Shown here: piece by piece, positions 25,318 to 34,391 of the stretch | How the letters are laid out: each line of letters opens with the position of its first letter | Position numbering within the stretch: the first letter of the stretch is position 1 | Assembly: GCF_018614615.1 (NCBI RefSeq) | Contig: NZ_JAGGOK010000010.1 | Span: forward strand, 186,001 to 250,000 | Reading direction: 5' to 3' | From: Streptomyces sp. ISL-100 | Lineage (GTDB): Bacteria; Actinomycetota; Actinomycetes; Streptomycetales; Streptomycetaceae | DNA: 64,000 nt | Notes under the pieces: generated by a model | Told to the model about the DNA's origin: nothing | The model's input: only the letters and a program-made list of their open reading frames with translations | Databases searched by the model: none | Program-made: the position numbers and the translations under genes

Positions 25318-27056
25318 GCCATGCCTCCGTCGTGCGGGTGCTCGTGCGGGTGCTCGTGCTGGTGGGGCTGCTGGACGCTGCCGGCGCCGGGGGGTGCCTG
25401 GTGCGGGATGCGGGCCTCTTCGGACGCGGCGGTCGCTTCACGCTCGGCGACGACCTCGCGTACCGCTTCGAGTACGCCCCGGTAGCCGGAGCAGCGGCAG
25501 AGGTTGCCGCAGAGGGCCTGGCGGGTCTCCAGGTCGCTCGGGGCGTGGTTGCCTTCGAGCAGATCGTGGACGGTCATCGCCATGCCGGGTACGCAGAAAC
25601 CGCACTGGACCGCGCCGCAGTTGGCGAGAGCGCGCTGCACGTCGGACGGCTCGCCGTCGGTGGCCAGGCCTTCTACCGTACGGACCTCGCTGCCGGCGGT
25701 GGTGGCTGCGGGCACGAGGCAGGAAGCGACCAGCCGGCCGTCGACCTGGACGGCGCAGGCGCCGCACTCTCCCTGGGAACAGCCGTCCTTGGCGCCGGCC
25801 AGGCCGAGGCGCTCTCGCAGGACGTAAAGGAGGGACTCGCCGATCCAGGCGCCTGTGACGGGGCGGTCGGCGCCGTTCACCCGGAGGACGTAGGAGGCAT
25901 GGGGGTGCTCGCTGTGGGCGTCTTCCGGGGTTTCCGGGGCGCCGGCGACGGCGTCGGGATCGGCGCCCAGAGCATCGTGACCGGTGCCGGGGGCGTCGGA
26001 ATCGGTGCCCTGAACGTCGGGGGCGCTGCCCAGGGCGCCGGGCTCGGGGCTGGTGCCGGGGGCGGGCTCGGTGCCGTCGCCGGGCCCAGTGCCCGAGGCG
26101 TCCGGGTCGGTCCCGCCCCGTGGCGTCTCCTCGGGCGTCGAACGTTCGGGTACTGCGATTTCTTCGGGCTCGTTGCGTTCAACGCCCTGCGGGGAGCGCC
26201 CCGGCACGTCCCCTCCCGCCACCGTGGACTGCGAGGCGGCGTCGGTCGCGTCCTGCGGTGCCGGCTGCTTCGGCTCGGGGGCGATGGGCTGCGGGGGGTG
26301 CGGCTCGAAGTCGTGCGTCAGGTGCGGGGACGGCGTCCGCTCGGGGTGGGGCGTCTGCGTCCGCTCGGGGTCGGAGGTCTGTGTCGGGTCCAGGTTCGCG
26401 GGGTGGGGCGTCTGTGGCGGCTGGGGCGCCCATGGGGCGGAGGCGCCGCCCGGCAGTGTCGGGCTTGCCTCGGCCGTGTTTGCCCAGGGGGCCGCCGCGC
26501 CGCCCGGCAGGGTCGCCGGGGGGTGGGTGTTGGCCCAATGGGACGCCAGGGCGGAGGTCGTGAACTCGCCGGATTCGTCCGGGAGGTCCCCGTCCGCCAC
26601 CGGGATCGTCCACTGGCCCGTGAGCTCGGACGCGACCGGCGGCGTCGGCTCCGGGGCCGATTCGAAGCTCCACTGGCCCGTCGCACCCGGGTCGTGCGCC
26701 GGGGCGGGCGCCTGCGGGCTCTCCGGTTCCGGCCACCGCATCTCGCCCGGCGCCGAAGCCGGCATGGTCCAGGTGCCGGTCGCGCCGGGGTCGGTCGCGG
26801 CCGCGCTCGACGGCGTCTGCGGGATCTGCGGGGTTACGTGCGGAGCGATCTGCGGCGGTACGTAGTCGTGGCCGGGCGCGGCCAGTGGGTCGCCGTAATC
26901 GCCGTATCCGCCGAAGTCCGTCATGCCCTCGGGCAGCTGAACGAACGCCGTGGCCTCCGCGTCGTACTCACCGCCCTGCGGGATCGGCTGCCAGCCGCCG
27001 GGGTACGGCGCTCCCGGCGTCTCGGGGTTCGTACCGGGGTTCTCGTTCTCGCTCAC
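25314..27056 (-). CDS. Molybdenum hydroxylase [2Fe-2S] subunit with long disordered extension
   Basis: 580 aa, about three times the usual length. Only the last 193 residues are the CoxS/XdhC-like domain: plant-ferredoxin-type cysteines C426, C431, C434, C446 (CSQGECGAC) and the second cluster C485, C488, C520, C522 (CGFC, CRC), ending in a His-rich tail (HQHEHPHEHPHDGG). Residues 1-387 are Pro/Thr/Glu-rich and unfolded in appearance. They include about 41 residues (277-318) encoded by repeat copy 2. GTG 27056 overlaps the upstream stop (GTGA). Confidence 0.85.
   Translation of the reverse strand: MSENENPGTNPETPGAPYPGGWQPIPQGGEYDAEATAFVQLPEGMTDFGGYGDYGDPLAAPGHDYVPPQIAPHVTPQIPQTPSSAAATDPGATGTWTMPASAPGEMRWPEPESPQAPAPAHDPGATGQWSFESAPEPTPPVASELTGQWTIPVADGDLPDESGEFTTSALASHWANTHPPATLPGGAAAPWANTAEASPTLPGGASAPWAPQPPQTPHPANLDPTQTSDPERTQTPHPERTPSPHLTHDFEPHPPQPIAPEPKQPAPQDATDAASQSTVAGGDVPGRSPQGVERNEPEEIAVPERSTPEETPRGGTDPDASGTGPGDGTEPAPGTSPEPGALGSAPDVQGTDSDAPGTGHDALGADPDAVAGAPETPEDAHSEHPHASYVLRVNGADRPVTGAWIGESLLYVLRERLGLAGAKDGCSQGECGACAVQVDGRLVASCLVPAATTAGSEVRTVEGLATDGEPSDVQRALANCGAVQCGFCVPGMAMTVHDLLEGNHAPSDLETRQALCGNLCRCSGYRGVLEAVREVVAEREATAASEEARIPHQAPPGAGSVQQPHQHEHPHEHPHDGGMA
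26104..26227 (+). repeat. Dispersed palindromic repeat, copy 2 (inside a CDS)
   Basis: About 124 bp similar to copies 1 and 3, sitting in the disordered part of the Fe-S subunit gene. On the coding (minus) strand it stays open and encodes VPGRSPQGVERNEPEEIAV then PERSTPEETPRGGTDP. The palindrome arms have diverged a little but remain complementary. Confidence 0.85.
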
Positions 27057-27952
27057 GACAGTGCCCTCCCCAGCGCTCGTCGGGCCAGCGCGGCGACCGT
27101 ACGCCGCAGGTGCAGTACGGCGGGCGGCAGCGGCGCGGGGGGTTCCGCCCCGTCCGGCGCCGGAGCCGGGTCCGGGATGCAGGCGGCGGCGACGTACTCG
27201 CCGAACGCAGCGCACGCGTCGGGCGCCAGCTTGCGGTCCGCGTCCCACTCGATCAGCGAGGCGATCCAGCGCTCCGCCTCCAGGGGCCGCAGGGGCATCG
27301 GCGCGATGGCGCCCACCGCGCACCGCACGTCGCGCCGCGCCGGGTCGAGGACGAGTGCGACGGACGCGGTCGCGCGGCCGGGGCCGGTGCGTCCAGTGGC
27401 TTTGAAGAAGACCTGGGGGGCGTGCAGCAGAGGTACGCGGACGAAGCCGATCAGCTCGCCGGCGCCCAGCATGTCGCGGCCGGCGAGGAGGTGGGAGACG
27501 GGCGTCTCGCGGCGTACGCCGCCCGGTCCCGCGATCACCAGCGTCGCTTCCATCGCAGCCAGTACGGGCAGGGTGTCGCCGGTGGGCGCGGCGGTGACGA
27601 TGTTGCCGCCGAGCGTCCCGGCGTTACGGATCTGGGGCGGGCCCGCGGCGCGCGCGGCCGCGGCCAGCGCCGGGATGAGGGCCGCGAAGTCGGGCCGTCC
27701 CATCCGGGCGTGCGTGAGACCGGCGCCGAGCAGCGCGTTTCCGTCCTGGTACTGCCAGCCCCTGATCTCACTGATCCGGCCCAGCCCGACCAGTGCGGCG
27801 GGCCGCAGTTGCCCGGAGTTCACGGATGCCATCAGGTCCGTACCGCCCGCGACGGGCACGGCGGCAGGCATGGCGGTGAGTGCCGCCACGGCCTCGTCGA
27901 GCGAGGCCGGGAGCGTCACGGACTGCGCCGCCTGCGGTGCGTGCGTGGTCAA
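27053..27952 (-). CDS. Molybdenum hydroxylase FAD-binding subunit
   Basis: 299 aa from the TTG at 27952 (GGAAGG 10 nt upstream); GTG 28015 would add 21 residues without a clear SD. CoxM/XdhB-type FAD domain: VPVAGGTDLMASVNSG near residue 35 and RNAGTLGGNIVTAAPTGD, the two flavin-binding loops, then a CO_deh_flav_C domain (LIGFVRVPLL, FFKATGRTGPGRATASVAL). First gene of the three-gene operon. Confidence 0.87.
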   Translation of the reverse strand: MTTHAPQAAQSVTLPASLDEAVAALTAMPAAVPVAGGTDLMASVNSGQLRPAALVGLGRISEIRGWQYQDGNALLGAGLTHARMGRPDFAALIPALAAAARAAGPPQIRNAGTLGGNIVTAAPTGDTLPVLAAMEATLVIAGPGGVRRETPVSHLLAGRDMLGAGELIGFVRVPLLHAPQVFFKATGRTGPGRATASVALVLDPARRDVRCAVGAIAPMPLRPLEAERWIASLIEWDADRKLAPDACAAFGEYVAAACIPDPAPAPDGAEPPAPLPPAVLHLRRTVAALARRALGRALS

Positions 27953-28254
27953 CCCAGCTGCCCCTTCCCGGTGTCCCGGCTGTCCCGTCTGCTGCGCCGT
28001 ACGGTACGTGCTCACAGTCCGGACGAGGCAACTCTGGCACATCTTGCGAACCGGCCGACGCGAGGGTCCACTAGGGGCCCCTCGTCCCTGGCCAGGGCAT
28101 TGGTCCGCTTTCGCACCTCATCGGTGGTGAGTGCGAATTGACACTCTTCAGCGCCTCTTGGGTGACTTACGACTTATGCCGAGCCGTATGCCGAGCCGGG
28201 GTCCCTCCACGCTCCCAGGCCCGGCACAGTGCGGCACGCTCCTTCCCTCACGGC

Positions 28255-29928
28255 TCACACGTTTGGGGGCGACCCCTCGATCGGGCGTCCGAGCGTGGCC
28301 GGATTTACGTCGGGCGACGGGCGCTTGTGCCAGGGCAACGGACCGCCCGGTGGCCGGTAGTCGACCCCCAGAGCATCAAGCCGCCGGTAGTGCGCTGTCA
28401 TCCGGGCCTCAAAACCGGCGAAGTCGCGTTCGGCAGGTGCCGGCAGGTCCGCCCACGCGACCTCGGCGAACGCCGCCAGGCGGGGGAACGTCTGGTAGTC
28501 GACGCGGCTCTGGTTCTCCATCACCTCGGTCCAGACGTTGGCCTGGGTGCCGATGACGTGCCGCGCCTCCTCGGGTGTCAGCTCCGCCGGTACGGGCTCG
28601 AAGCGGTAGACGTCCTCCAGCGTGCGGACGTACCCGATGGGCATCGGCTCGCCCGGGCCGCCGTCCTGGCGGTGGTCCAAGTACACCTCCTGCTGGGGGC
28701 ACATGACGACGTCGTGGCCGGCTTTGGCCGCGGCGATTCCGCCCGCGTATCCGCGCCAGGACGAGACCGCCGCTCCCGGCGCGAGGCCGCCCTGGAGGAT
28801 CTCGTCCCAGCCGATGAGGCGGCGTCCGCGGGCCGTGAGCCACGTGTCGAAGTGGCCGATGAACCACGACTGGAGTTCTTCCTCGCCGGCCAGGCCGAGT
28901 TCCTTGATACGCGCCTGCGCCGTCGGGGATTCCTTCCACTGGATCTTCAGTGCCTCGTCGCCGCCCACGTGGATGAAGGTGGAGGGGAAGAGTGCGAGGA
29001 CTTCCTCGAAGACGCCCTCGAAGAAGCGGAGGGTGTTGTCAGTGGGGGCGAGTACGTTCGTGCTGATGCCCCAGGTGTCCCAGACGGAAAGGGCGGTCGT
29101 ATCGATGACGTCTGTATTGCCCAGCTCCGGATACGCGGCGATCGCGGCCTGCGAGTGGCCCGGGATATCGATCTCCGGGACGACGGTGATATGCCGCTCG
29201 GCTGCGTACGCGACGATCTCGCGGATGTCGTCCTGCGTGTAGTAGCCGCCGTGCGGTGCCTCGGTCCACAGGTCCGACGACCGGTGGCCCCATTTGGTGC
29301 GCGCCCGCCACGCGCCGGTCTCCGTCAGTTTCGGGTGGCGCTTGATCTCGATGCGCCAGCCCTGGTCGTCGGTGAGGTGGAAGTGGAAGACGTTGAGCTT
29401 GTGCGCGGCGATGAGGTCCAGGTAGCGCAGTACGCCGTCCTTGGGCATGAAGTGGCGTGACACGTCGAGCATCAGGCCGCGCCAGGCGAAGCGCGGCTTG
29501 TCCTCGATGGCCACCATCGGTACGGACCACTCCCGCGCGGGGTCGACGGGCGCCCGCCGGAAGGCGTCCGGGCCGAGCAGCTGACGCAGGGTCTGCGCGC
29601 CCCAGAAGACGCCCGCCGCGCTGCCGCCCTCGATGAGGACGAGGTAGCCGTCGACAACCAGGCGGTAGCCCTCGGGGCCGAGGTCCTGCTCGATCTCGGG
29701 GTCGATGCGCAGCTCGATGCGGTTGCTGCCGCTGTCGCGTTCGTTGTCGCTGTCGGTGCCGTCCGGCAGCGGCAGCCCGGTGGCGGCGCCGACCGTGGCG
29801 CGCAGCCAGCGGGCCACACCCTCGGTACCGGGGCGGGCGAACAGGGCGGTGTCGCGGCCGAGGGGGTAGTGGCCCTGGGCGGGGGGCGCCCAGGCGGCGG
29901 CTCCGGGAGCCGGTACCAGATCGAGCAT
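28255..29928 (-). CDS. Beta-N-acetylhexosaminidase, GH20
   Basis: 557 aa. N-terminal GH20b domain to about residue 130, then the TIM barrel with FHFHLTDDQGWRIEI, PEIDIPGHSQAAI and the catalytic pair D324-E325 in HVGGDEA. It releases GlcNAc from chitobiose and other GlcNAc-terminal oligosaccharides. There is no signal peptide, so it acts on imported disaccharide. It lies 4 bp after the second permease gene and is the last gene of the importer operon. Confidence 0.93.
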   Translation of the reverse strand: MLDLVPAPGAAAWAPPAQGHYPLGRDTALFARPGTEGVARWLRATVGAATGLPLPDGTDSDNERDSGSNRIELRIDPEIEQDLGPEGYRLVVDGYLVLIEGGSAAGVFWGAQTLRQLLGPDAFRRAPVDPAREWSVPMVAIEDKPRFAWRGLMLDVSRHFMPKDGVLRYLDLIAAHKLNVFHFHLTDDQGWRIEIKRHPKLTETGAWRARTKWGHRSSDLWTEAPHGGYYTQDDIREIVAYAAERHITVVPEIDIPGHSQAAIAAYPELGNTDVIDTTALSVWDTWGISTNVLAPTDNTLRFFEGVFEEVLALFPSTFIHVGGDEALKIQWKESPTAQARIKELGLAGEEELQSWFIGHFDTWLTARGRRLIGWDEILQGGLAPGAAVSSWRGYAGGIAAAKAGHDVVMCPQQEVYLDHRQDGGPGEPMPIGYVRTLEDVYRFEPVPAELTPEEARHVIGTQANVWTEVMENQSRVDYQTFPRLAAFAEVAWADLPAPAERDFAGFEARMTAHYRRLDALGVDYRPPGGPLPWHKRPSPDVNPATLGRPIEGSPPNV

Positions 29929-29932
29929 GGCG

Positions 29933-30766
29933 TCAGTCCTTAACCGCTCCGCCCAGTCCGGAGACCAGGCGTCGCTGTACGAGTACGAAGAAAACCAGCA
30001 CCGGGACAGTCATCACCGTCGAGGCTGCCATGATCCCTCCCCAATCGTTTTCCTCCGGCTTGAAGAAAACCAGCAATGCCATGGGGAGTGTCGACTGTGA
30101 GGTGTCGCTGATGATGAAGGACTTGGCGAAGAGGAAGTCGTTCCACGTCGAGATGAAGGAGAAGACGCTCGTCGCGACCAGCCCCGGGAAGACGAGCGGA
30201 AAAAGGATCTGCCACAGAAAGCGGGAGCGGCTCGCGCCGTCGATGTACGCCGCCTCTTCCAACGCCTCGGGAACCGCCTTGACAAAGCCGCGCAGCATCC
30301 ACACCGCGAACGGCAGCGAGAAGGCGATGTGCGGCAGGATCAGTGAGCCGAGGGTATTGAGCTGTCCGAAGTCCCTCATGAGGAAGAACAGAGGGATCGT
30401 CAGCGCCTCGATCGGCACCATCTGGGCGACCAGGAACATGATCAGCAGCGTCGTGCGGAACTTGAACCGGAAGCGGGTGACCGCTGTCGCCGCCAGAAAG
30501 GCGATCAGGGCGGAGGCGATCACCACGACGGACGCGACCAGCAGGCTGTTGAGGAAATAGCGGCCGAATTCCTGCTGCTCGAAGACGCGCCGGAAGGAGT
30601 CGAGCGACGGCGAAAGGGTCCACGGTCTGGCCTCCGTCGACTGGATCTCGCCCGCCGGTTTGAAGGCGGAAAGCACCATCCAGTACAGCGGGAAGGCCAC
30701 GGCCGCGGCGATCAGCAGCGCCGACGCCTCTGCGGCCAGGCGCCAGGGGCGGCGTACAAGAGTCAT
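29933..30766 (-). CDS. Sugar ABC transporter permease, MalG type
   Basis: 277 aa with six membrane helices and the EAA loop (PEALEEAAYIDGASRSRFLWQ region, G about 20 residues later). CUT1-family second permease. It overlaps the first permease gene by 4 bp and precedes the hexosaminidase gene. Confidence 0.9.
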   Translation of the reverse strand: MTLVRRPWRLAAEASALLIAAAVAFPLYWMVLSAFKPAGEIQSTEARPWTLSPSLDSFRRVFEQQEFGRYFLNSLLVASVVVIASALIAFLAATAVTRFRFKFRTTLLIMFLVAQMVPIEALTIPLFFLMRDFGQLNTLGSLILPHIAFSLPFAVWMLRGFVKAVPEALEEAAYIDGASRSRFLWQILFPLVFPGLVATSVFSFISTWNDFLFAKSFIISDTSQSTLPMALLVFFKPEENDWGGIMAASTVMTVPVLVFFVLVQRRLVSGLGGAVKD

Positions 30767-31686
30767 ATTTCTTCAGCTCCCTGACGTCGCAGCAGCCGCA
30801 AGTACACGAGCGTGACCGCGAGCAGAATCACCAGCATCACGACGCCGATCGCCGCGCCCAGGCTGTACTGCGAGGACGCGAAGGCCTTCTGGTAGGCGTA
30901 GACGTTGAGGACGAGGTTCTGGCCGGCGATGCCGCCGCCGTTGGTCATGACGTAAATCTGGGTGAAGACCTTGAAGTCCCAGATGATCGACTGGATCGTG
31001 ACGACCACCAGGATCGGCCGCAGCATCGGCGCCATCACCGACCGCCAGATCCGCCACTGCGAAGCCCCGTCGAGGGACGCCGCCTCCAGCACCTCCCCCG
31101 GGATCGCTCTGATGCCCGCGTAGACCGTCACCATCACGAACGGGAACGAGCACCACACCACTTCGAGGAGTACGAGTGCGAAGGCGCTGTAGCGCCCGTA
31201 CGTCCACGAGTGGTCGCCCAGCCCCAGCACCCGGTTGACCGGCCCGAAGTCCGTGTCGAAGAGAAACACCCAGACGGTGGACCCGGTGATCGCCGGAGTC
31301 GCCCACGCGCCGAGCGCCGCCATCATCAGCGCGAGCCGCGGCACGGACCGTACGCGCGTCAGCAGCACGGCCAGCGCGCAGCCGAGCGACAGGGTGGCGA
31401 TGACGCAGGCCGCCGCGAAGACGACGGTCGCCAGGAGCACCTGCCAGAACTGCGGGTCGCCGAAGAGCGTGGCGTAGTTCCCCAGCCCCTTGAAGGTGGT
31501 CGGCTCGCCGCCACTGACCTGCGCCTGCGTGTACTCCAGGAAGGAGATCAGGCCGAGCTGGTAGATCGGATAGACGAGCAGTCCGCCGAGTACGACGAGG
31601 GCGGGCGCGAGGTACAGCCACGGCGTCCAGCCGGGACCTCGCCGCAGGCTCGCACCCGGCGCACCCGACGCACCCGACGCCCTCAA
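30763..31686 (-). CDS. Sugar ABC transporter permease, MalF type
   Basis: 307 aa with six membrane helices and the EAA motif (PGEVLEAASLDGASQWRIW). CUT1-family permease. Overlaps both neighbours by 4 bp. No ATPase gene occurs in the operon; Streptomyces CUT1 systems normally share the MsiK ATPase encoded elsewhere. Confidence 0.9.
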   Translation of the reverse strand: MRASGASGAPGASLRRGPGWTPWLYLAPALVVLGGLLVYPIYQLGLISFLEYTQAQVSGGEPTTFKGLGNYATLFGDPQFWQVLLATVVFAAACVIATLSLGCALAVLLTRVRSVPRLALMMAALGAWATPAITGSTVWVFLFDTDFGPVNRVLGLGDHSWTYGRYSAFALVLLEVVWCSFPFVMVTVYAGIRAIPGEVLEAASLDGASQWRIWRSVMAPMLRPILVVVTIQSIIWDFKVFTQIYVMTNGGGIAGQNLVLNVYAYQKAFASSQYSLGAAIGVVMLVILLAVTLVYLRLLRRQGAEEI

Positions 31687-33008
31687 CCTGCCGCGCCGAA
31701 CGCGTCGTTCATCTTCTTCGCCGCGTCGCCGGAGGCCGCCGCCACGTCCTTACGGCCGCTGACGACCTCCTGGAACATCGTCGGCAGTACGAGGGAGGAG
31801 TCGATCTGCGCCCAGCCCGGCGATGCCGGAGCCGCCTTCGCGCCCGCCGCGAGCGTCTTGATGAAAGGCTCGACGAACGGCTCCTTCTTCGCCGCCACCT
31901 CCCGCACATCGGTGTACGTCGGCAGGAACCCCATCGCGTCGAAGAGCTCCGCCTGCGTCTTCTTCCCCGCCAGCTCCTTCATCAGGTCGACGGCGAGCGT
32001 GCGGTGCGAACTGCTCTTCAGTACGCCGATGTTGTTGCCGCCCGCGAAAGCCGGAGCGATCTCGCCCGCCTTCACGCCGGGCAGCGGCACCACCGCGTAC
32101 TTGCCCTTCACCTTGCCCGCCTCGACTGCCGCATGGCTGAAGTCGCCGCCGATCGCCATGCCCGCCTTGCCGGACGCGAAGGCGGTGACGGTGTCGTTGC
32201 CGCCCATCTCGGCGCACTTGGCGGCCGGGCAGTTGTCGGAGCCGAAGAGCGAGGTGTACGCCTTGATGCCTTTCTGGGCAGCCGGGCTGTCGATGGCGGA
32301 GGTGTACGTTCCATCGCTTCCGCCGCCCTTCTCGGCGAGTTCGCCGCCGTGGGCCCAGATGAAGGGCATCGCGCCGTACGTGTACGCGCCGCCGACCGCG
32401 AGCCCGTACAGGGCGGGCTTCGCCTCGCGGATCTTCTTTGCGGTGGTGATCAGTTCGGCCTGCGACTTGGGCGGCTTGAGCCCCAAGTCCTTGAAGACGT
32501 CGGTGCGGTAGTACAGCGCCCGTACGCCGACGAAGAGCGGGGCACCGTACACCTTGCCGTCGACCGTCACTGACTGCCTGGCCGTGGGGTCGGTGTCCTT
32601 GGCGTCGGCCCAGGATCCGAACTCCTCACTCACATCGGCGAGTCCGCCGTCCTTGACGTAACCGGCGGTGTCAGTGTTTCCGTACTCGATCAGATCAGGG
32701 GCGCTCTTCGGGTCGTTGAAGGCGGCCTTGATCTTCTGGGCGCGGGTCTCGACCGGTATGTACTCGATCTCGACGTCGACGTCGGCCGCCGCGCCCTTGT
32801 GCCGCGCGCGGAAGGCGTCGACGGCGCGGTCGACGACCTTCCGCTTGGGCTCGTTGCTGACCTCCTGGAAGAGCCAGACGCGCAGCGTGCCGCTCTTCTC
32901 GTCCTTCTTCGCGCTGTTGTCGGAGGTCTGCGGGGCGCAGGCGGTGGCGGTGAGGCCGGCCAGTACAAGAGCGGCCGTCGGCACGGCAATTCGGGCAGAG
33001 AGCTTCAT
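31683..33008 (-). CDS. Sugar-binding lipoprotein of the ABC importer (NgcE/DasA-like)
   Basis: 441 aa. N-terminal signal with a candidate lipid-modified cysteine at position 24 (GLTATACAPQ). Mature part is an SBP_bac_1 protein: LRVWLFQEVSNEP, APDLIEYGNTD, YGLAVGGAYTYGAMPFIWAH. With the GH20 gene and a DasR-like site, GlcNAc or N,N'-diacetylchitobiose is the likely ligand. First gene of the operon; ATG 33008 starts a proper signal peptide, whereas the longer frame does not. Confidence 0.9.
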   Translation of the reverse strand: MKLSARIAVPTAALVLAGLTATACAPQTSDNSAKKDEKSGTLRVWLFQEVSNEPKRKVVDRAVDAFRARHKGAAADVDVEIEYIPVETRAQKIKAAFNDPKSAPDLIEYGNTDTAGYVKDGGLADVSEEFGSWADAKDTDPTARQSVTVDGKVYGAPLFVGVRALYYRTDVFKDLGLKPPKSQAELITTAKKIREAKPALYGLAVGGAYTYGAMPFIWAHGGELAEKGGGSDGTYTSAIDSPAAQKGIKAYTSLFGSDNCPAAKCAEMGGNDTVTAFASGKAGMAIGGDFSHAAVEAGKVKGKYAVVPLPGVKAGEIAPAFAGGNNIGVLKSSSHRTLAVDLMKELAGKKTQAELFDAMGFLPTYTDVREVAAKKEPFVEPFIKTLAAGAKAAPASPGWAQIDSSLVLPTMFQEVVSGRKDVAAASGDAAKKMNDAFGAAG

Positions 33009-33029
33009 CCGGGACTCCTGTTGAGTCGG

Positions 33030-33048
33030 CGTTGCAACATACGCAACG
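33030..33048. promoter_or_regulatory. CGTTGC-GCAACG inverted repeat upstream of the sugar-binding protein
   Basis: CGTTGC (33030-33035) and GCAACG (33043-33048) with a 7-bp spacer, 22 bp before the start codon. Position overlaps the leader, so repression by a LacI/GntR-type protein is plausible. Confidence 0.5.
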
Positions 33049-33103
33049 TCGGTTTCGCGCTGCACAACAGGCAGGAATCTAGATCGCCCGCCACGAGCCG
33101 ACA

Positions 33104-33119
33104 AGAGGTCTGAACCACT
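33104..33119 (-). promoter_or_regulatory. DasR-responsive element-like site (dre)
   Basis: On the minus strand AGTGGTTCAGACCTCT matches the remembered DasR consensus AGTGGTCTAGACCACT at 13 of 16 positions. It lies 96 bp upstream of the sugar-binding protein start. DasR represses GlcNAc/chitin genes in Streptomyces. Confidence 0.5.
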
Positions 33120-33175
33120 CTGCGCCGGCTCTCCACCACCTTGTGACCAGCCGGAGCATCCCGTGCAACGCGAAC

Positions 33176-33212
33176 GGCCCCCGCGGTGCGCCGATGCGCA
33201 CCGCGGGGGCCG
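33176..33212 (-). terminator. Strong hairpin after the DUF3039 gene
   Basis: GGCCCCCGCGGTGCGC pairs with GCGCACCGCGGGGGCC around a CGAT loop, 24 bp beyond the DUF3039 stop. Confidence 0.75.
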
Positions 33213-33235
33213 TCCCCGTACCTACTGGCTACTGC

Positions 33236-33547
33236 CTACTTCTTGCCGCTGCTGTCCTTGCCGCCCTTGCCGCCCTTGTCCTTGTCGCCGCCTGCGCCCA
33301 GAGACTCGAAGATCTCCTTGCACATCGGACAGACCGGGTACTTCTTCGGGTCGCGGCCCGGAACCCAGACCTTGCCGCAGAGCGCGACGACGGGCGTACC
33401 GTCGAGGGCGCTCGCCATGATCTTGTCCTTCTGGACGTAATGGGCGTACCGCTCGTGGTCTCCGTCGCCGTGCGAGGTCTGCGGCGTCGGCTCGACGAGG
33501 GTCCCCGTACCTGCCCCGCGCTCGGGCTCGGGCTCAAGAGTGCTCAT
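33236..33547 (-). CDS. DUF3039 family protein
   Basis: 103 aa. Core residues 30-80 have RYAHYVQKDKIMASALDGTP, ALCGKVWVPGRDPKKYPVCP and MCKEIF, with conserved C and CPxC that could bind zinc. Lys/Gly-rich tail. Conserved in actinobacteria; function unknown. It lies 30 bp downstream of yqgE and is probably co-transcribed with it. ATG 33547 chosen over a TTG three codons upstream. Confidence 0.85.
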   Translation of the reverse strand: MSTLEPEPERGAGTGTLVEPTPQTSHGDGDHERYAHYVQKDKIMASALDGTPVVALCGKVWVPGRDPKKYPVCPMCKEIFESLGAGGDKDKGGKGGKDSSGKK

Positions 33548-33577
33548 GGCGTCCAAGGGTACCCACCCCGGGCCCGT

Positions 33578-34138
33578 TCAGTTCAGGCTCGGATCGTCCG
33601 GGTACGTCGCGATCATCGCGAGTCTGCTGCGCTGCCTGCGCAGTACGGCCCGCCACAGGCTCTCCGGCTCCGGTGACGACACGTCGCCCGGCTCCGACTC
33701 GACGACGTACCAGGCGCCGCTCTTCAGTTCCTCCTCCAGCTGGCCGGGGCCCCACCCCGAGTACCCGGCGAAGATCCGCAGGGAGCCGAGCGCCGCCGCG
33801 AGGAGCTCCGGCGGGGCCTCCAGGTCGACCAGGCCGATCGCGCCGTACACCCGCCGCCAGCCGAGCGGGCCCTCGTCGCCGGGGATCACCGCGACCCCGA
33901 GAGCCGAGTCGAGCGAGACGGGGCCGCCCTGGAAGACGACGTCCGGCTCACCCGCGAGGCCGGCCCAGGGCAGCAGGATGTCCCGGACTCCGACCGGCGT
34001 CGGCCGGTTGAGGACCACGCCGAGCGAGCCCTCCTCGTCGTGATCGATGAGGAGCACCACCGCACGGTCGAAATTCGGGTCCGCCAGGGCCGGGCTGGCC
34101 ACCAGCAGCCGTCCTGTGAGCGAGGACACCTCCGTCAT
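33578..34138 (-). CDS. YqgE/AlgH family protein
   Basis: 186 aa of the DUF179 family: SLTGRLLVASPALADPNFDR at the N-terminus, LNRPTPVGV, FQGGPVS and IFAGYSGWGPGQLEEEL. Homologues occur widely in bacteria but the biochemical role is unsettled. Start at MTEVSS; an ATG three codons earlier is also possible. Divergent from murA. Confidence 0.88.
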   Translation of the reverse strand: MTEVSSLTGRLLVASPALADPNFDRAVVLLIDHDEEGSLGVVLNRPTPVGVRDILLPWAGLAGEPDVVFQGGPVSLDSALGVAVIPGDEGPLGWRRVYGAIGLVDLEAPPELLAAALGSLRIFAGYSGWGPGQLEEELKSGAWYVVESEPGDVSSPEPESLWRAVLRRQRSRLAMIATYPDDPSLN

Positions 34139-34391
34139 GGCAGACATGATCCCGCACATTCGCCCTCCGGGGGGAGCGGACGGCAGTCTGTGAGGCTGCG
34201 CAGCTCAGGGCGCACCGGAGCAACGGGAGCGCGCACCGCCGGAACGTCACACTCCGCAGAGGCCGCTGTGCGGAGCGTGTTGTGTCTGATTCATGACATA
34301 CGTGAACCCCGCTTGGCCTTATGGCACAGGGGTAGTCGCCCCTTACTCTTTTCTCTGGCCACCTGTCCGACCACTCCGGAACGCGAGATCC

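Noticed and set aside
25332..28130. 932-residue plus-strand frame over the molybdenum hydroxylase operon
   Set aside because: Composition is Gly/Val/Arg-rich shadow of the real minus-strand genes.
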